Origin: Salticus scenicus
Lineage: Eukaryota > Arthropoda > Arachnida > Araneae > Salticidae
Assembly: GCA_963930645.1 (NCBI GenBank)
Contig: OZ005656.1
Coordinates: forward strand, 269,432,993 to 269,496,992
DNA length: 64,000 nucleotides
Reading direction: 5' to 3'
In this document: in pieces, positions 39,401 through 54,400 of the stretch
Layout of the letters: each line of letters starts with the position of its first letter
Numbering within the stretch: the first letter of the stretch is position 1
Notes under the pieces: model-generated
The model's input: only the letters and a program-made list of their open reading frames with translations
The model's database searches: none
Told to the model about the DNA's origin: nothing
Translations under genes and position numbers: made by a program

Positions 39401-42400
39401 AGTAGTTGCTTTTTATTCAAGTAACCAATAAATTGGTCATTTCTAATAACAAAAAATATACAAATTATTATTTCATGCCTTATTTGAAAATGAACAAAGG
39501 ATGAAAAGTTAATATCACACTAAATTAATACTATGCTATGAGGGTAGAAAATATTGCCCTTATCCAATTATATGATGCTTTCAGAGCTACCAACCTAATC
39601 CAGCAAATTGGTAGTACTGCCTCTTTTACCACCTAATTTTTAGAGTAGTTCTCTTCAAATGTATTTACGATGAATTAAGAAGAAAAATACTCTAAAAAAG
39701 ACTGATGTGGAAAAAGGGGCGGTACTAACAATCCTCCGGATTAAGTTGGCAGCTCTGTGTTTTGCTAATTTTTTCTTGAAAATGACCTGGAAAACATAGG
39801 AATATATATATACTTAATATTTGTGTGTGAACCCTGTATTACAAAAAGAAACATAGAATGGTATAACATAATACAAACTTTTACCTTTTATTTTTCCATA
39901 TAATCACCACCAACACTAATATATTTGTCATACCTACCATAAATCAATTACAAAATGCCATCCTGGTGAAAAACAGTGTCCAGTTATTTAAAGAAGTTCT
40001 TCAAGACCTGTTGCCACTGCTTATTGCTTTGGAAGTGATCCCATTTTGTGTGCATACACCCACAATGAAGAAATTAAGTGTCACAATTAGAGATGCAAGG
40101 TGAGAATATTCTCCAATGCTCCAAATTCAGAGAATAATCAAGAATATTCTATTTTTTCTTAAATATATAAAAAAATTTCATGTTTATGACTTAAATTTTA
40201 AAACTTATTCAGAATTATTCAATTTTAAAGGCACAACTAGAACAGACAAACTTTATTTCATGATATTCTCTTTACAATTCATAATTTTAAATCAGAGAAT
40301 ATTCTCCAGTAAGCTGCACAAAGCAATTTTTCTAAACGTTCATTACTTATTCCATGACAAAAAGCATTCAATGGCAAATAATGAATAATTATTCATATTA
40401 AAATACAAATTTCAATTTTTTTAATGTTTAAAGATTTGCATTTGCAGGGATTAATCCAGCTTTTTAAAAATGGTACCCCATTTGTGAATTTATAAAATAA
40501 TTTGTGAAAACATCAAGTAAGTTTGTGAAAATTAATGATACTTGAGAATAATTAACTGAAATACAAAAAGCAATTTTTTTAATTTTAAAATACATTTAAA
40601 AAATAAAATGAAACAGTTATAACATAAATATATATATGGGCGAGTTAAGTTGTTTCTTATATGTAAGATAAGAAGGTGTTTACTTTGATATTTATCATTG
40701 TCTCCAGGAAATATCCAAATTGGGGGTATTTTTGTGTGTTTGATGCAGTGAAGCTTTTAAAATTTTTAGTGTGCAGCTATATTGCTGAGAATTCACTTTG
40801 TGAAGGTGCCTCTTTGCTGAATGTTGAATTTGTGAAGGTACCTCATTGCTAAAAATTGACTTTGTGAAGGTACCTCATTGCTGAAAGTTGAATTTGTGAA
40901 GGTACCTCATAGCTAAAAATTGACTTTGTGAAAGTGCCTCAATGCGGCACTAAATTCGTTCTGGATTAACCTCTGATTTGTAACAAAACAATCACTAAAA
41001 TTTGAAATTTAAAGAGAATATTCTCCTCAAAAAGATTTTCGAAAAAAAAAAAAAAAAAAAAAAAAAATGTGGATTTATTTAAGAAACGTAATTTACATAA
41101 TTCATATTTCTGTAATTCTTATTCTATGTATAAACCATTATTTAAGAAATGTAATTTACATTATTCATATTTCTGTAATTCTTATTCTATGTATAAACCA
41201 TAGGTTTATTATCAATTATATTGATGATTTTTAACTAAGCAGTAATTTTATGATAAGTGCATGAAAATTAATTTGCTTAAAAAAAATTTCTGAATCATAA
41301 AAGTCTCTAATTTAAAAATGAAATTACACTAAAAAGTTAGCAAATTTAAATTAGACAACATTCTATAGTAAATAATAAAATATGTTCGATTCAAGTTCAA
41401 AAACAAAATAACAAATAGCTTAAAAATGAAATTAATTTTATTTTGTAATTAGTTATTTGTTACATAAAATTTAGAATAAAAGTTAAATAGACAGCTTCAT
41501 TTTTCGATGAAAGATCATTCATGCTACCTTCTTTAATTACAAACAACTTATCTAGTTCTTTATCAACAACATTGCTTAGTTTAAACTCAACTGTTTCTGC
41601 TCTTTCTTTGGCCAGGGTCTGATTATTGTGTAGGTACATGGGACCACAGTTATATTAAAATACAGTATATTAAAATCACACTATCAACTGATTGGGAAGA
41701 AAATCATATTTATTGAATTTTTTTTTTGTTTAATTTTTTTTCCCCGACTGAGTGAAAATAATGCCTGGACCGGGAGTCGAACCCCAGATCTTTGACTTAC
41801 AAGGTCAAGACTCTACCATTTGAGCTATCCAGGCCGACAACCGGTGGGCATTACTCACTCAGACAACCTTTAGGCAGAAACATCTGGTCTATCATGTAGA
41901 TAGCTCGACAGAAATAAGCCACAGGTAATGGAAAACACCATTAAACAATGGGAGAAAGAAATACAATATATTAAAATCACACAATCAACTGATTGGGAAG
42001 AAAATCATATTTATTGAAATTAAAATATCCCAGTTTTTCCTTCAATCTGTGCTTTTTTTCATTTATATGAATAAAATTTCAAAATAACATCTGTTCACTG
42101 GGAAATTTTTATTCATCTTTGGGAACAAAAGGAGAGAGATATTATTCCAGCGTGTATATATATATATATGTATTTCAGTTGGCCTTGAAAATTGTGTCTG
42201 AGTAGAAAATAGATTAAGAAAAATCTTTTTTTTTCCCAGAGGAGGAAAGGTTAATGGACAGACTAAAATATTGTTTCCAACATTAGATAGCTGGGGCATT
42301 CTGTCTTCTTCCACCCCCTGCTAATTATGATCCTGATTTTTTTTTTTCTCTCCTACAATTTCACCCATTCTAAGGGGGCGCGGAATACTGAAAGTGCCCT

Positions 42401-45400
42401 GTGCACAAAAGTTTGTTAGTCGGGCTCTGTCTTTGGCTTTTAATAATTTATTTTGTGAGCTACATATATGTCAATTTCTCCTTTTTTTCTATAGACAAAC
42501 AATTTCTTATTGAACTGTGAACAGTCTCAGTAGGTGTTAAATTCATTTTTTATTTCATACAGATAAGTGTAAAACATTTCAAAGTAAAAATATAAATAAT
42601 TAGAAATATTTTTCATTAAATTCACCCTTTAAAAATAAGTGTCTCTAGTTGAAAAAAAAAAAAAAAAAAAAAAAAACTCATTTAATGGTTTGTCCCTTTA
42701 TTACTTGGGTTATCACTAGATTTTATGTTCAATATTTTATAAGATTTCATCTTTTAGCCTTGAAAAGAATTTTTTTTTTTTTTTTTTTTTTTTACTTCTA
42801 CAACTAAATAATTTTAATTAATCTGATTATTTTATTAAAAAAGCAAAATTTTATAAATTTCTAAACTTGCACATAAATTATATAACACTTATACAGAGCA
42901 AACATTTCAAAATTATCCACTATTATACCTTCTATGAGAATCTTTGAGGAGATATATTCTCAAGAATTTCCCAGAAAGATTATTTTCGAGAATTTTACAA
43001 TTCTAGTCACAATTCATAGAGAAGATTATGCTTAGTAGTGTTTTTGTTGGAAAAATGAAAAATAAAAGATTACATGATCAAAATTAACCGATTTTTTATA
43101 GATGACTAAAGGTTGGTACAATTATGCACAAAATATTTAAAATATTTTTTGCAACTGGATATACATTTTATTTAAACAACCATTGAGTACCTTGTATAGT
43201 ATTTAAGATAAATAAAAAATATATTGTAGCAATAATATGTGTATATTGTTACATTAACCACATTTATAAATTAATCATACCTACAAATTGAAACTTAATA
43301 AATTTTAAGTGAACAATTCTTACAAGTTTCCTAAAGTATTCCTCTTCTCTAGCAGCTTCCATTTTTCCAAAGCTTCCACCAGCATCCCTGAAATTTTTAG
43401 AGGAAATTTTTTTTTTCTTACTTGGTATATCAACAATTGTATTTATATTACTTAATTGAAGTTCATTTGAAAAAAATATAAATGATAATTCTATTTGGTA
43501 TACAGATTGCCAGTTGGATTTTTATAATTTAAACAAACTTTAGCATATAAATCAAAGACAAAACAGTCTGCAGAATTTCCTTAATTTATGCTGATTTCAT
43601 TAATTGAATTTTTAATTAACAGAGTAAAATTGTTTTCAAATCAAAATTGAACAATGGACTTAGCTCAGAAAAACCTTGGACAAGTTTGTTGGTCAACTAG
43701 AACCGCCAACTTGTTTCAAAATGCAACCTATCTTATACAAGTAAGCCAATATGAGGTCTGTCACGTGCATTTTTTAAAAAATGGCTGTATGGACTTTTTT
43801 CAAACTTGTCATAATCTCTCTCTTTTAGATACCCTTCCGTATGTAACTGTTATTTTTCTGTCAGTAATTGAGTTTGACAAGCTTTGGTGAATGCCCAGGG
43901 TTTAATCCAGCTTTTTAAAAATGGTACCCCATTTGTGAATTTATAAAATAATTTGTGAAAAAAATCAAGTAAGTTCATGAAAATTAATAATTCTTCAAAA
44001 CAATTAACCGAAATGTGCAAAGTAGTTTTAATTTTAAAATGCATTTAAAAAATAAAATGGAACCATTGTAAAATAAATTATATATGTAGGTGAGTTGTTT
44101 CTTATGTGAAGGATGAGAAAGTGTTTACTTAGATATTTACCACTGTCTCCAGTAAATATCCAAACTCAAGGTATTTTTATGTGTTCGATACAGTGAAACT
44201 TTTTTAGTGTGCCACTATATTGCTGAGAACTGACTTTGTGAAGGTACCTCATTGCCAAAAGTTGACTTGTGAAAGTTCCTCAATGCAGCACTAAATTTGC
44301 TCAGGATTAACCTCTGATGTCATTATCTCAAAAATGGCTCTAACGTTTTTCTTGAAAATTGCTACATAAACCCCTTTTTAGATATCCTTTCGCAAATATT
44401 ATGTGGCTATTACAGGAAAATTGACAGTCAACCTAATTAGGTAGGTCAGTTTTAGATCTCTGAAATGAGAATTTCCAAAAAAAAAAAAAAAACAGCTCTA
44501 CCAATTTTTTTTTTTTTTTTAACTTGCTATGTAAACTCTGTTTGTATATCTTTACACATGTATCAGTTTTCTCTTACAGGGAAATTGTTAGGTATCTAAT
44601 TTGCTAGGTTAATTTTTGTCTTCTGACCATACATTATATCCAAAAAGTGCATATAATGTACGTAATAATAGGTAATGGAAGTCATGTGGCTGTTACACAC
44701 CAGTTTAAGTTAATTTATGTTTATTAATTTTTAATTAATTAATTATTTATTTATTAATTAATAAAACCAAAGTAACATTTAAAATGAGATAAAGAATACT
44801 AATTTTTTTTTAAAGATACATTTTAATAATAAAAAAAAACATAAAAACACAAGACAGACGTTTCGGCTAAAATGGACCTTTGATAAATCTCTTTCATCTC
44901 ACTAATTTCTTGTGGAGGGAGCAGGCTGTCTGAGTAAATAGATGTGCTTTGCTGTATTATTCCAAAAATTTAATATTAATTTTCTAATTTATAAAAGGCT
45001 TCTGTGCATGTATGTGAGTTTAGTACTCTAGAAGTGACATTCATTGTCTAAAATGAAATCTTTTTTTTAATTGTAATTTTAGTTTTGCAAAGTTATATTT
45101 TTCATAAATTACATAAAAAGATGACCCCCAGACGAAAAGTTCGGCACAACTTTATTTTCACAATTTCACAAAAAATAAGATCCTGCTTGAAAAGTCAGGA
45201 CAGACCCCTAGCTACAGCTACTGATGGCCATTATCAAGTGCCAAAGTTCATGGGATACTTTGCCTAATTTGACTGACAATCTAAGTCCATGTTATTCTAT
45301 GTAGAAATTTCTTTAATAAATTACTTGTTACCTTTTTTTTTTTTTAAATTAAAAAATTCACAACTGGTAATTGTTTTGTTTTTTAAATTATCATTTCCTT

Positions 45401-48400
45401 TTAAAGCTGTAAAGTGTGAAAAATTAATTAAGAGCATTCTTGCATTTTATATCTTAAAATGAAATGTTAAAAATTTAAAAAAGCAATTTTTGAAAAAGGA
45501 GAAACATTTTAAGAGTTGTAAACTTTTAAATGTGAAAATGAAATTAATACATATATATACATGAAAGGATAAAATAAGCAAGATTCTAAATTAGTATTTA
45601 AATTAATATTAAGTGATAACTTAATATTAATATCTCAGAATAAATCTTAATTTTAAGAACACTTTTATGAGAATTCTATTTTAGTGCCCAGGTAAAGTTA
45701 GTTTTCCAACAGAACTTCATAGTGCGGGAATCTGATTTCAGAATAAGTTTTAGAATCAAAATTATGCAATCGTCTAAAGTAAGCGGCAAAACATTGGAAA
45801 ATACTTAATCCCAGATGTCCGGGTCAACCAATGATAAAAGGTAGGTGGGTTTTAGATTAGCTAATTACCCAATAAGAATTCATAAGAATAGTTTCGGTTC
45901 CCGCCGAAATATCCAGTATTTAAGCTGGAACCAGTGTTTCCGCTACGGTAGCATTTTTCGCGAAATGCTAAAAGACTTATCCAAAACGCGAAAATGAAAT
46001 AACACGTTTTTGCTTTTTTGCTAAAGCATCTTACTAAACACAATTTGAAAAAAATAAATAAATAAATAAATAAAAAATAAATAAATCTTCAGCGAAAATA
46101 TTATAACAAATCTTTTGTGGAAAGAAAAATAGCAACATTCATTAAAAAAAAAAAAAAAAAAAAAATTTCATCGGTTCATGCATATAAGGAAAATTAAATA
46201 CTGAACTATGCATAAGAACCGCATACAGGAAATCAATTTGTAAATAAACATGGTCTAATATGAAAGACAGAAAAATGATAAATTGTAAACGAAAAAGCTC
46301 TGAATAGTAATAAACAAATTTCATTTATATTACTTTTTTTTTGTAAGTTATGTTTTTATTTTCAGATACAGTATAAGCTTAATGTAGTTTTACATGCTAT
46401 AGTGATAATTATATCGCCAGAAAAACAATATAAGTCGTTATCTAAGATGTTCATATAGCTTTAAAAAAGTTTACAATATAAAGTAATCTAAAAAGTTTAA
46501 TATTTTTAATGTCTGCCAATAAATGTGTTAAGATATATGCTTGGATTATATTCAAATTGATCTGGTTACAGTGGTAAGTACAATTATTAATTACTTTTTA
46601 GTTTTTCATTTCAAATAAAAAAAAAAAAAAAATTACCTTCTGTGTATAACTCTTTAAAGACCTGATTAAAAACTTTTAAGTTTAATTTACAAATGAAAAT
46701 CAAACATATTGAGGGGTTTAGAATAATGTGTAAACTGATATTCATCATCTTTTTCTACTGTTTCTGCCATTTTAGCATTTTGCTAAAGCTTTTTATCTTA
46801 TTTTATCTTTTTTGCTAAAGAAAGTTTTTACTCAGCTGAAACCCTGGCTGGAACACACGAGAAATCGTGGCTTTTTACGATAATCACTTGCTAAGTAAAC
46901 TCACGTTTAACTGATACTCCACCTAGTAAAAGTTTATGAAATATATTTGCGGCCCTTCAGGGTCCCGCGGCTGAATACTCGCCAGCCATCAGCATTGTTT
47001 ATTCTGAAAAATATCGCTCAGGATGTCCGAACAACCAGCCCATGACTGCATCTTTAGAACTAAATAAAGAATATTCATTTCTCAAATTGACTCCTACTTT
47101 CCTTCATAAGATGATCGTACACATCCGTAATACAGACGCATTTTTATCATTACATATATATACATTAGGTAAAGAGTAATTTATAAAACAAATTTCTTCA
47201 TAGAATAAGACTGCCAGTCAAATTAAGTGAAGTATTTCTTAAACGTTTATTTACATATACCTGTATAGCTTTTATTAAATTTACCCTTTGCAGAAGGAAA
47301 AATCAATTCAGTCTTTAGGAAATAAGATTTATAGAAAATTATTAAATAAAAGTAACTAACTAAATAATTACAATTAAAAAAAAAAAAAAAAAAAAAGTTT
47401 TTGGAGGATTGAAAATCGACTCCTTAAGAACCACAGGTTGTGTACCACTAATGTAGGTACCTAAGGGCAGCTTGCAAATAAACCAATGTCTATGACATTT
47501 TATCAAATTATTTGACTTTTACAGTTTCTCAATAAATATATGTATTTTAACTCAAGATGGCTAAACGAAAAAAATGTGAGGGAAAAGGGGCATCTCTAGT
47601 AAGGGAGAAAAAAAAAAAAATCTTATTAAGGAAACATTAAACACAATACTTCAGTGTTAAGGAGATTTCTTTAACACTGTTTTTTTTTTTTTTTTTTTAA
47701 GGTTTCAGCTAGCTAAATAAATAAAATAGAATTAGAATAAATAATTAATATCGTAGCTGATTTCTTTTTTTTTAATTTTCTTTTAACAGAACTGAACTTA
47801 AATTAATTTGGCTCTGGAAAAAATAAATCCAGATGAGTAAATAAAATAATTCAGTCAGTGAAAAAAGATATCTAATCTTTACCCATATTTAAGAAAAATA
47901 ACATTTCTCATTTTTATCGGCATATGAAATGAGGGAGGGAGATGGTGACCTTGGGCAGTGAAAGTTGTTTCTGTGCTTCACGTGTCAGTTTTTTAGCAGG
48001 GGAAAAAGAAGATTCTCACATTTTAAGAAGAGGGTCGGAGTTGGTGTTGAACAAGACAGGTTTCACCGTGGAAGTTTAGCTTCCGTTGTGGCAACCAAGG
48101 AGGTTTGAGCTGGAAGTCAAGTAATGCAGTGGATGAGTTAGCGGCATCTAAAATTGTGGTCAGCCCTTGCAAAAACCCTCCCTGGGGACACCCTTATGGA
48201 CTGAATTTAAAGTTTAACCATGGAAGATCAACAGCATTGTAAGACATTTTACCAGTGAAGAAAAAAAAAAAAAAATTGGGGGATGACTGAACAGCAAATG
48301 TGATTGGAGTTGTCGGTAAGCTGTTGAGCAATACTCTGTCCACTTTTGGAAAAATGAGCTTTGTTTCTTGACATCAAAAGAGTTATTGAAGATTCCTAGT

Positions 48401-51400
48401 TTTTTTTAGAGGCTGGTGATGCCGATGGCGACTTTTGAGGCAAGCTTGTCTTGATGATTTATGATGCTTGTAAAAAAAACTGTTTGCTAATGACGGCTTA
48501 TTCATGTGTTGTGTTGATAGGCCAGTCTGCTTGGAAAATACGCCAGAGAAATGGACTCCGGAAGTCAAGCGTGTCGGTCCTAAAGTTTCTTAGATGTGAT
48601 GGTGCTAAAGAGAATCTCCGAACTGAGTCCCATAGTAAAAAAAAAAAAAAAAATAATAATAATGGCCTGTTACATCTGAAGGATAGCTCTCTGTTGCTGA
48701 AAAGTTCCATACATTACGGATGTCGTTAGTATAAGTGGTTAAATGAAATTTCGATAGAAAATAACTAGTGCTAATTTGACTGAAGTTCATAAGAGCTTGA
48801 TTAATAGAATAGCTTACAACTACTAATTATTATTATTTTTTTTAATCAAATGTATTATTTTTGGGTCTGGTACGATTTCCCGACACTCAGTTTCCCGACA
48901 GGTACGTTTTCCCGACAGCTCACATTCCCGACAACTCAGTTGCCCGACAGGTACGTTTTCCCGACAACTCACTTTCCCGACAGGCACGGTTTCCCGACAA
49001 CTCACTTTCCCGACTGGTACGTTTTCCCGACAGGCACGGTTTCCCGACAACTCATTTGCCCGACAGGTACGTTTTCCCGACAACTCACTTTCCCGACAGG
49101 TAGGTTTTCCCGACAGCTCACTTTCCCGACAACCCACTTTCCCGACAGGTACGGTTTCCCCACAGCTCACTTTCCCAACAGCTGACTTTATCCAATGACA
49201 TTTCTCGGTATTTCGCTTGTTTACAGATTTTTCGTAATAAGAAATAAGACGGATTAAAAAATAATAAAAATAATGCTGAATACGTAATTCTATTTAATAA
49301 TTATTTAACACGTTAATCGCCACGATAATATCAGAAAAATTTTCACATGGGCCATGGTAACTTTATTAGACAATTTAGTTAAAAATGCGTCAGGCACATA
49401 TGACTGACATGGCGATTAACGTGTTAATAATTACTCGGCGTATATCATATTCCTTTTAGGGTTATTTCCTCGTTAAAAATGCGTGTTAAAAATGCGTGTT
49501 AAAAATGCGTCAGACACATGTGACTGACATGGCGATTAACGTGTTAAAATGAATTTTAAATAATGCTTTACTTTTTTATTGAAAATGCAAAAAATAAATA
49601 AAAATATTACTCTTCCAATTTCTTGCTTTTTAAAACAAAACTTCCACTCTTTAATATATGTCTGACATATGGAAATGAGTTTTTCCAAAGAAAAAAAAAA
49701 GAAACATTAGTTTCCATATTTTAATGAAAAGTGGGTACTTTTGTAACATATTTCTGAACCAGTATTTATTTCTTATTGCATGAAATTAAGAGATTTTCGT
49801 AGTCAAATATAAAAATTTGAAAGGTGTTTTATTTTTATTTAATTATTTATTTCTTCAGAAAAATGGTGCTAAATATGTGATTTATTATTTCCATGTTTTT
49901 ATTAACTTACATTCTTGTTTGTTCGGCACAAATCTTGCAATCTATTTTTAACTAACTTTCCTACTACCTAGATATTTGGAACTTACACAGTAGCTCAAAA
50001 CCCGGAGACAACGGAGTCGAAGACAGATTTTCGAATTTTTGAATAGTTTTCTTTTATTTAATTATAATATGCAAATAATAAGCTCTTAATAGCAATAAAA
50101 TAGCCATTAAAATATTAGCTATAATGTAATTGGTGCCAAAAAAAAAAAAAAAGTACGAATTCATTTTTTTTCGACATAAAAAAAAATGCATTAATTCAAA
50201 GTGAATGTTAAAAGATTATAAAAAGTTAAATTATGCATCTCACAAAAATTGACGTCATTATCACTTTAAAAATTTTATACACATTGATAAGTGCTATTGT
50301 CGCTTTTGTCATGATGCTAATATACGTTGTTCTAAAAAAAGTAATATTTTATTTTTAAAACCAACTTTTTTTTTTCACTATTATTATTATTATTTTACTG
50401 AACTGAGTCCTCTTGCTTAATTATTGCTTAAATATTATTTTTTATCCCCGCGTATTTTATAAATGATTCATCAGAAAATTTAAAAACGTGGTATATAAAA
50501 AGTTTCTTTTTTTTTTTTTTTTGAATCTTATAATTAGTTTTACTTTCTCTTACCAATAAGGTAGAGAAAGTATTTTGTTTTAGAGTAAAATTTTTGAATG
50601 TGAGTTTTTGTTATATTTTCCCGTTTTGAGGTGCCCTGAATCCGAAAATCATGTTTTTAGTGGTTGGTCTGTATGTGTGTCTGTCTTTGTGTCTGTTATC
50701 AGCATATCTCAAGAACTAATAGTAGCAGAAAGTCCAAACTTGGTATTTTAAGTGTGTATCATATAGGGATGCTACACTAAGCTTTTCCTTGAGAGGAAGC
50801 GAATGGTTCGTGTACAGGGACATCCAAGAGAATTCATATACATTACGTCTATGTGGCAAATTGCAGGTAAGTAGAGTTTAACGTCTATAGGCTGCACTAA
50901 ACCAAATGAAATTAATATATATTTTTATAGGCGTAAAAACATGTCTCATGCAGAATATGGTAGGGATATCATTCACTGTTCGTTTACAGGGCTACACAAG
51001 AGAACTATATTATAGTGCGACAATAGTTGAAAATTGGTGGAGGCGTAATTTAGGTTGTGCCATGTATTATTACTATAGAATCGTGTTTAGGTGCACCATG
51101 TGGTTTGTACAAAATCTTCAAAAGATATACAAGGCTGCAAATATTTAAGCGATAACATTCTTTTTTATTGTAAACGGAAGTGCTTTACTATAATATTTTA
51201 CCATGTGCAGGAAAGCTGCTCAGGAATGGAAATGAATTCTTCATAGACATATGATAAATAATGCTTGTTTTTAAGCTAAATATTCATCTTTTTTTTTGAG
51301 TAGTTACACGTTTTAAGGTTTTCTGATTACCAAAGTCATGTTTTTTCAAGTTTGATCATTGTCTGTGTCTTTTAGAGAAAATTAAAAAATGAATAATTTC

Positions 51401-54400
51401 AGGAGGTCCAAAAGTTGTATTTTCAAATTAATATAAGTTTGTTGCTGGAAAAGTTTGATCAAGATTCATAAGTACCAAGGAATGTTGCGTGTGAAAGTTG
51501 TCTGAATGATTTTAAATGAACTGTTAATTTTAGTAACAGATTTAAATTTTATATAAATGTAAGTGCAGTAATGAAATGGGGGGTTGAGGATTGGCAGTAG
51601 CTCCCCTCACAGAGAACTAATTATCATATAAAACTCTTCCGAAGCCTAATTTGAATTGTTTTAACATAGGTTTTCATAACAGTACTCGTTATGTTACCTC
51701 TTAATTTCCAACCGGTATTTATAGTATTAAATTTCAGGGTAAGAGAAAGTCGTGTGAGGGACACACCAGTAAAGTATTTAAGTCTGTAGAACTATTCTGC
51801 ATAGTATTAGAATTATATTAGTAGTTTTCAGCAATTGGTCAGTGTGTGTGAATCTTCTAACTATCATATCTCCGAAACTAATAAAGATAGAAGTACAATA
51901 CTTCAGAATTGATACAGGTCTAGTGCACAAATGAATTTTCCAAGTTTTGGTGAACATTAGAAGACCGGAAGGGGGTGACTGGAAACCGGAAATAAGACTG
52001 AAAGTCCGTATCTCAAAAACGGCTAAATTATAGTAATACGGCTCCAATTGGTCCTTTTCAAAGTTGCTATGTAAACATTCTATAATATCCTTTCGAATGA
52101 TATAATTTGTTAGTTCAGGAAAATTGATAGGCGTTCTCTATAAATAGCTCAATTTCAGGTCTCGCAAGTGCGTTCCTTTAAAAACAGTCGTATGGATTTT
52201 TTTCAAACTCGTCATTTTAACTCCCTCTTAAATATCCTTTTACATGTAATTATTGTTTTCCGGTCAATAACTGAGTATGCTAAGTTTTGGTAAATGTCGG
52301 TATCTCAAAAACGGCTCTAATGATTTTTTTGAAGATTGTTACATAAATAAATTTTAGATATCTTTTCTCATGTACTATGTGGTTATTAGAAGAAAATTAA
52401 CTGTCATCCAGCTTAGCTAGGTTAATTTTATATCTTGTGAAGTGTTTTAAAAAATAACTACCATTCTTTGAATGGTAGAATATTTTACAAATCCTAACAC
52501 GTGTATTAAGTTTCTCATTCCGAAAAAAAAAAAATAGGTTTCTACTTCATTATGCTAATTTACTGTCTTTAAATCATATTAACTCGGGAAAAAAAAAAAA
52601 AAAAACATAAAATAGGTATAATACAATATGTAATTTTTACCCAAACACCCCAAACGCAAAAAAAAAAAATTATATAGAATATTACTTATATTTTTCTGAC
52701 GATGTTACAAATTGTTATGCAATTTCTGTATATTTCTCACATAGACAATATTGATATCTTTTCCAGATACAATTTATTTATTTATTTTAAGGACGGTGAG
52801 ATTATTGCTTTAAGAAAAAATAGATTACTAGAAAGCGGTTTTGCTTTTGGTAACAAGTTATAAAATATATATATTAAAATTAAGTTGCGCTCTGGTACTC
52901 ACACTACCGATCACAGAGCTACAAAACTTGGCATGTGGGTACCTGGGACCCCGCAGGTGTGCATCTTATCGAGATTTTTTCGAATTTCAATTAAGAATTT
53001 TTTTTAATTTATTTATTCATTTATTTATTTATTTCGATTTTAAATGTTGGTTTTTATGTTTCATTTTTCATAAATTTATTTTTCCATTGTAATCGTCTGC
53101 GAATCTTAGCAACGGCTGTTATGCTATTTATTTTTTTATTTAATAATTCATTTGAAGGCGAAATCTTTTTATTTTGTATTTATTTATTTATTATTGTTAT
53201 ATTTATTGGCAATAAAACGGCAATGCAGTAGAAAAATTTTGTTGTAGCCACCACATGACTTCCTTGTAAAACCATAGGAATATACATATTTTTATGAAAA
53301 CATTCCCAGTTTTGTGTGAGGTAACTGATTCATAAATAAACAGGCATGTGGGAGGTTCCAGTCCGCGGACATTCTTTAAAATAAAAACAAAACAAGAAAA
53401 AAAAAACTTCTACTCCAATCAAAAAAGGCACAATAATACGATTACATATACCACCGAGACAAATATAGTAGTTTTTTCAGGAATAGTACTCCACGGCTTG
53501 TTACAGAATCTCTCATTGGAAAATGCGCATTTTGTAGTTCAACGAAAATCGTTCGAATATAGACAGCCCAGTTTTGTTCTCTGGCAAAAATTAGTATCAA
53601 GAAAAGATAAATTTTACCAAAAAAAAAAAATAATAAAAATAACTCAGTTAAAATAGAGAAAGGAATTCTAGCTATCCTAAAACAAATATGACGCAAAATT
53701 TTATGGCTAATCTCGCCATACTGCAAATTAGTATGCAGCGTAGATTTTTGGTCTTGGCAGTTTAGGGTTGCCGAAGTTTGGAAGCTCTAACAGCAATAAT
53801 AAGAAAGTTCTGGAATATTCTGGAAAAATCAATTGGTTTATTGCGCAGAACTAAATTCTTCGAAAGTTCTATAAATGAGTCACAAAACTATTAAAAATAA
53901 AAAGCATTCGTCGACTAGAACCTGCTTATTTCTTTACAAATTACTTTCTACACGCATACGTGTCGACAACTTTCATAATAATATCATTACGGGCATTACT
54001 GGCTCTATCAATAGCTTATTTTGAAATCTCTATGTTGGTAGGTCATATAATGGCCAAAACCTTTGTATATTTGCCATTATGAATATAATTTTTGTAAATA
54101 TCTCCAAAACGGATAATCACAGAAAGACCAAAAAGGGAGGTGCACAACTAGATGCTATAACAAACCTATATACCAATTTGCAACGTTCTACGTCCAACCG
54201 TTTTTGAGTTATGTGAGATACAAGCACACTCACACACACACCTACTACAGACTAAAGTTTCTTAAGATGCTAATATATATTACATTGAAGTAGAATTCAT
54301 AGTTGAAAAGAGTAAAAAATAAAATAAAAAATAAAATAATGAAAAAGTGAGTTTCAGGCAAATGAGTTGTCAGGAAAGTAAGCTGTCAGGAAAAAAGCAG

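Noticed and set aside
43654..43890. 78-codon + strand frame
   Set aside because: It lies in a dispersed non-coding repeat shared with 52170-52300, where the frame is not kept.
48850..49185. Open frames on both strands across the CCCGACA minisatellite (also 54386-54794)
   Set aside because: They are translations of a 16-17-bp repeat, open in several frames at once. No start context, domain or splice support.
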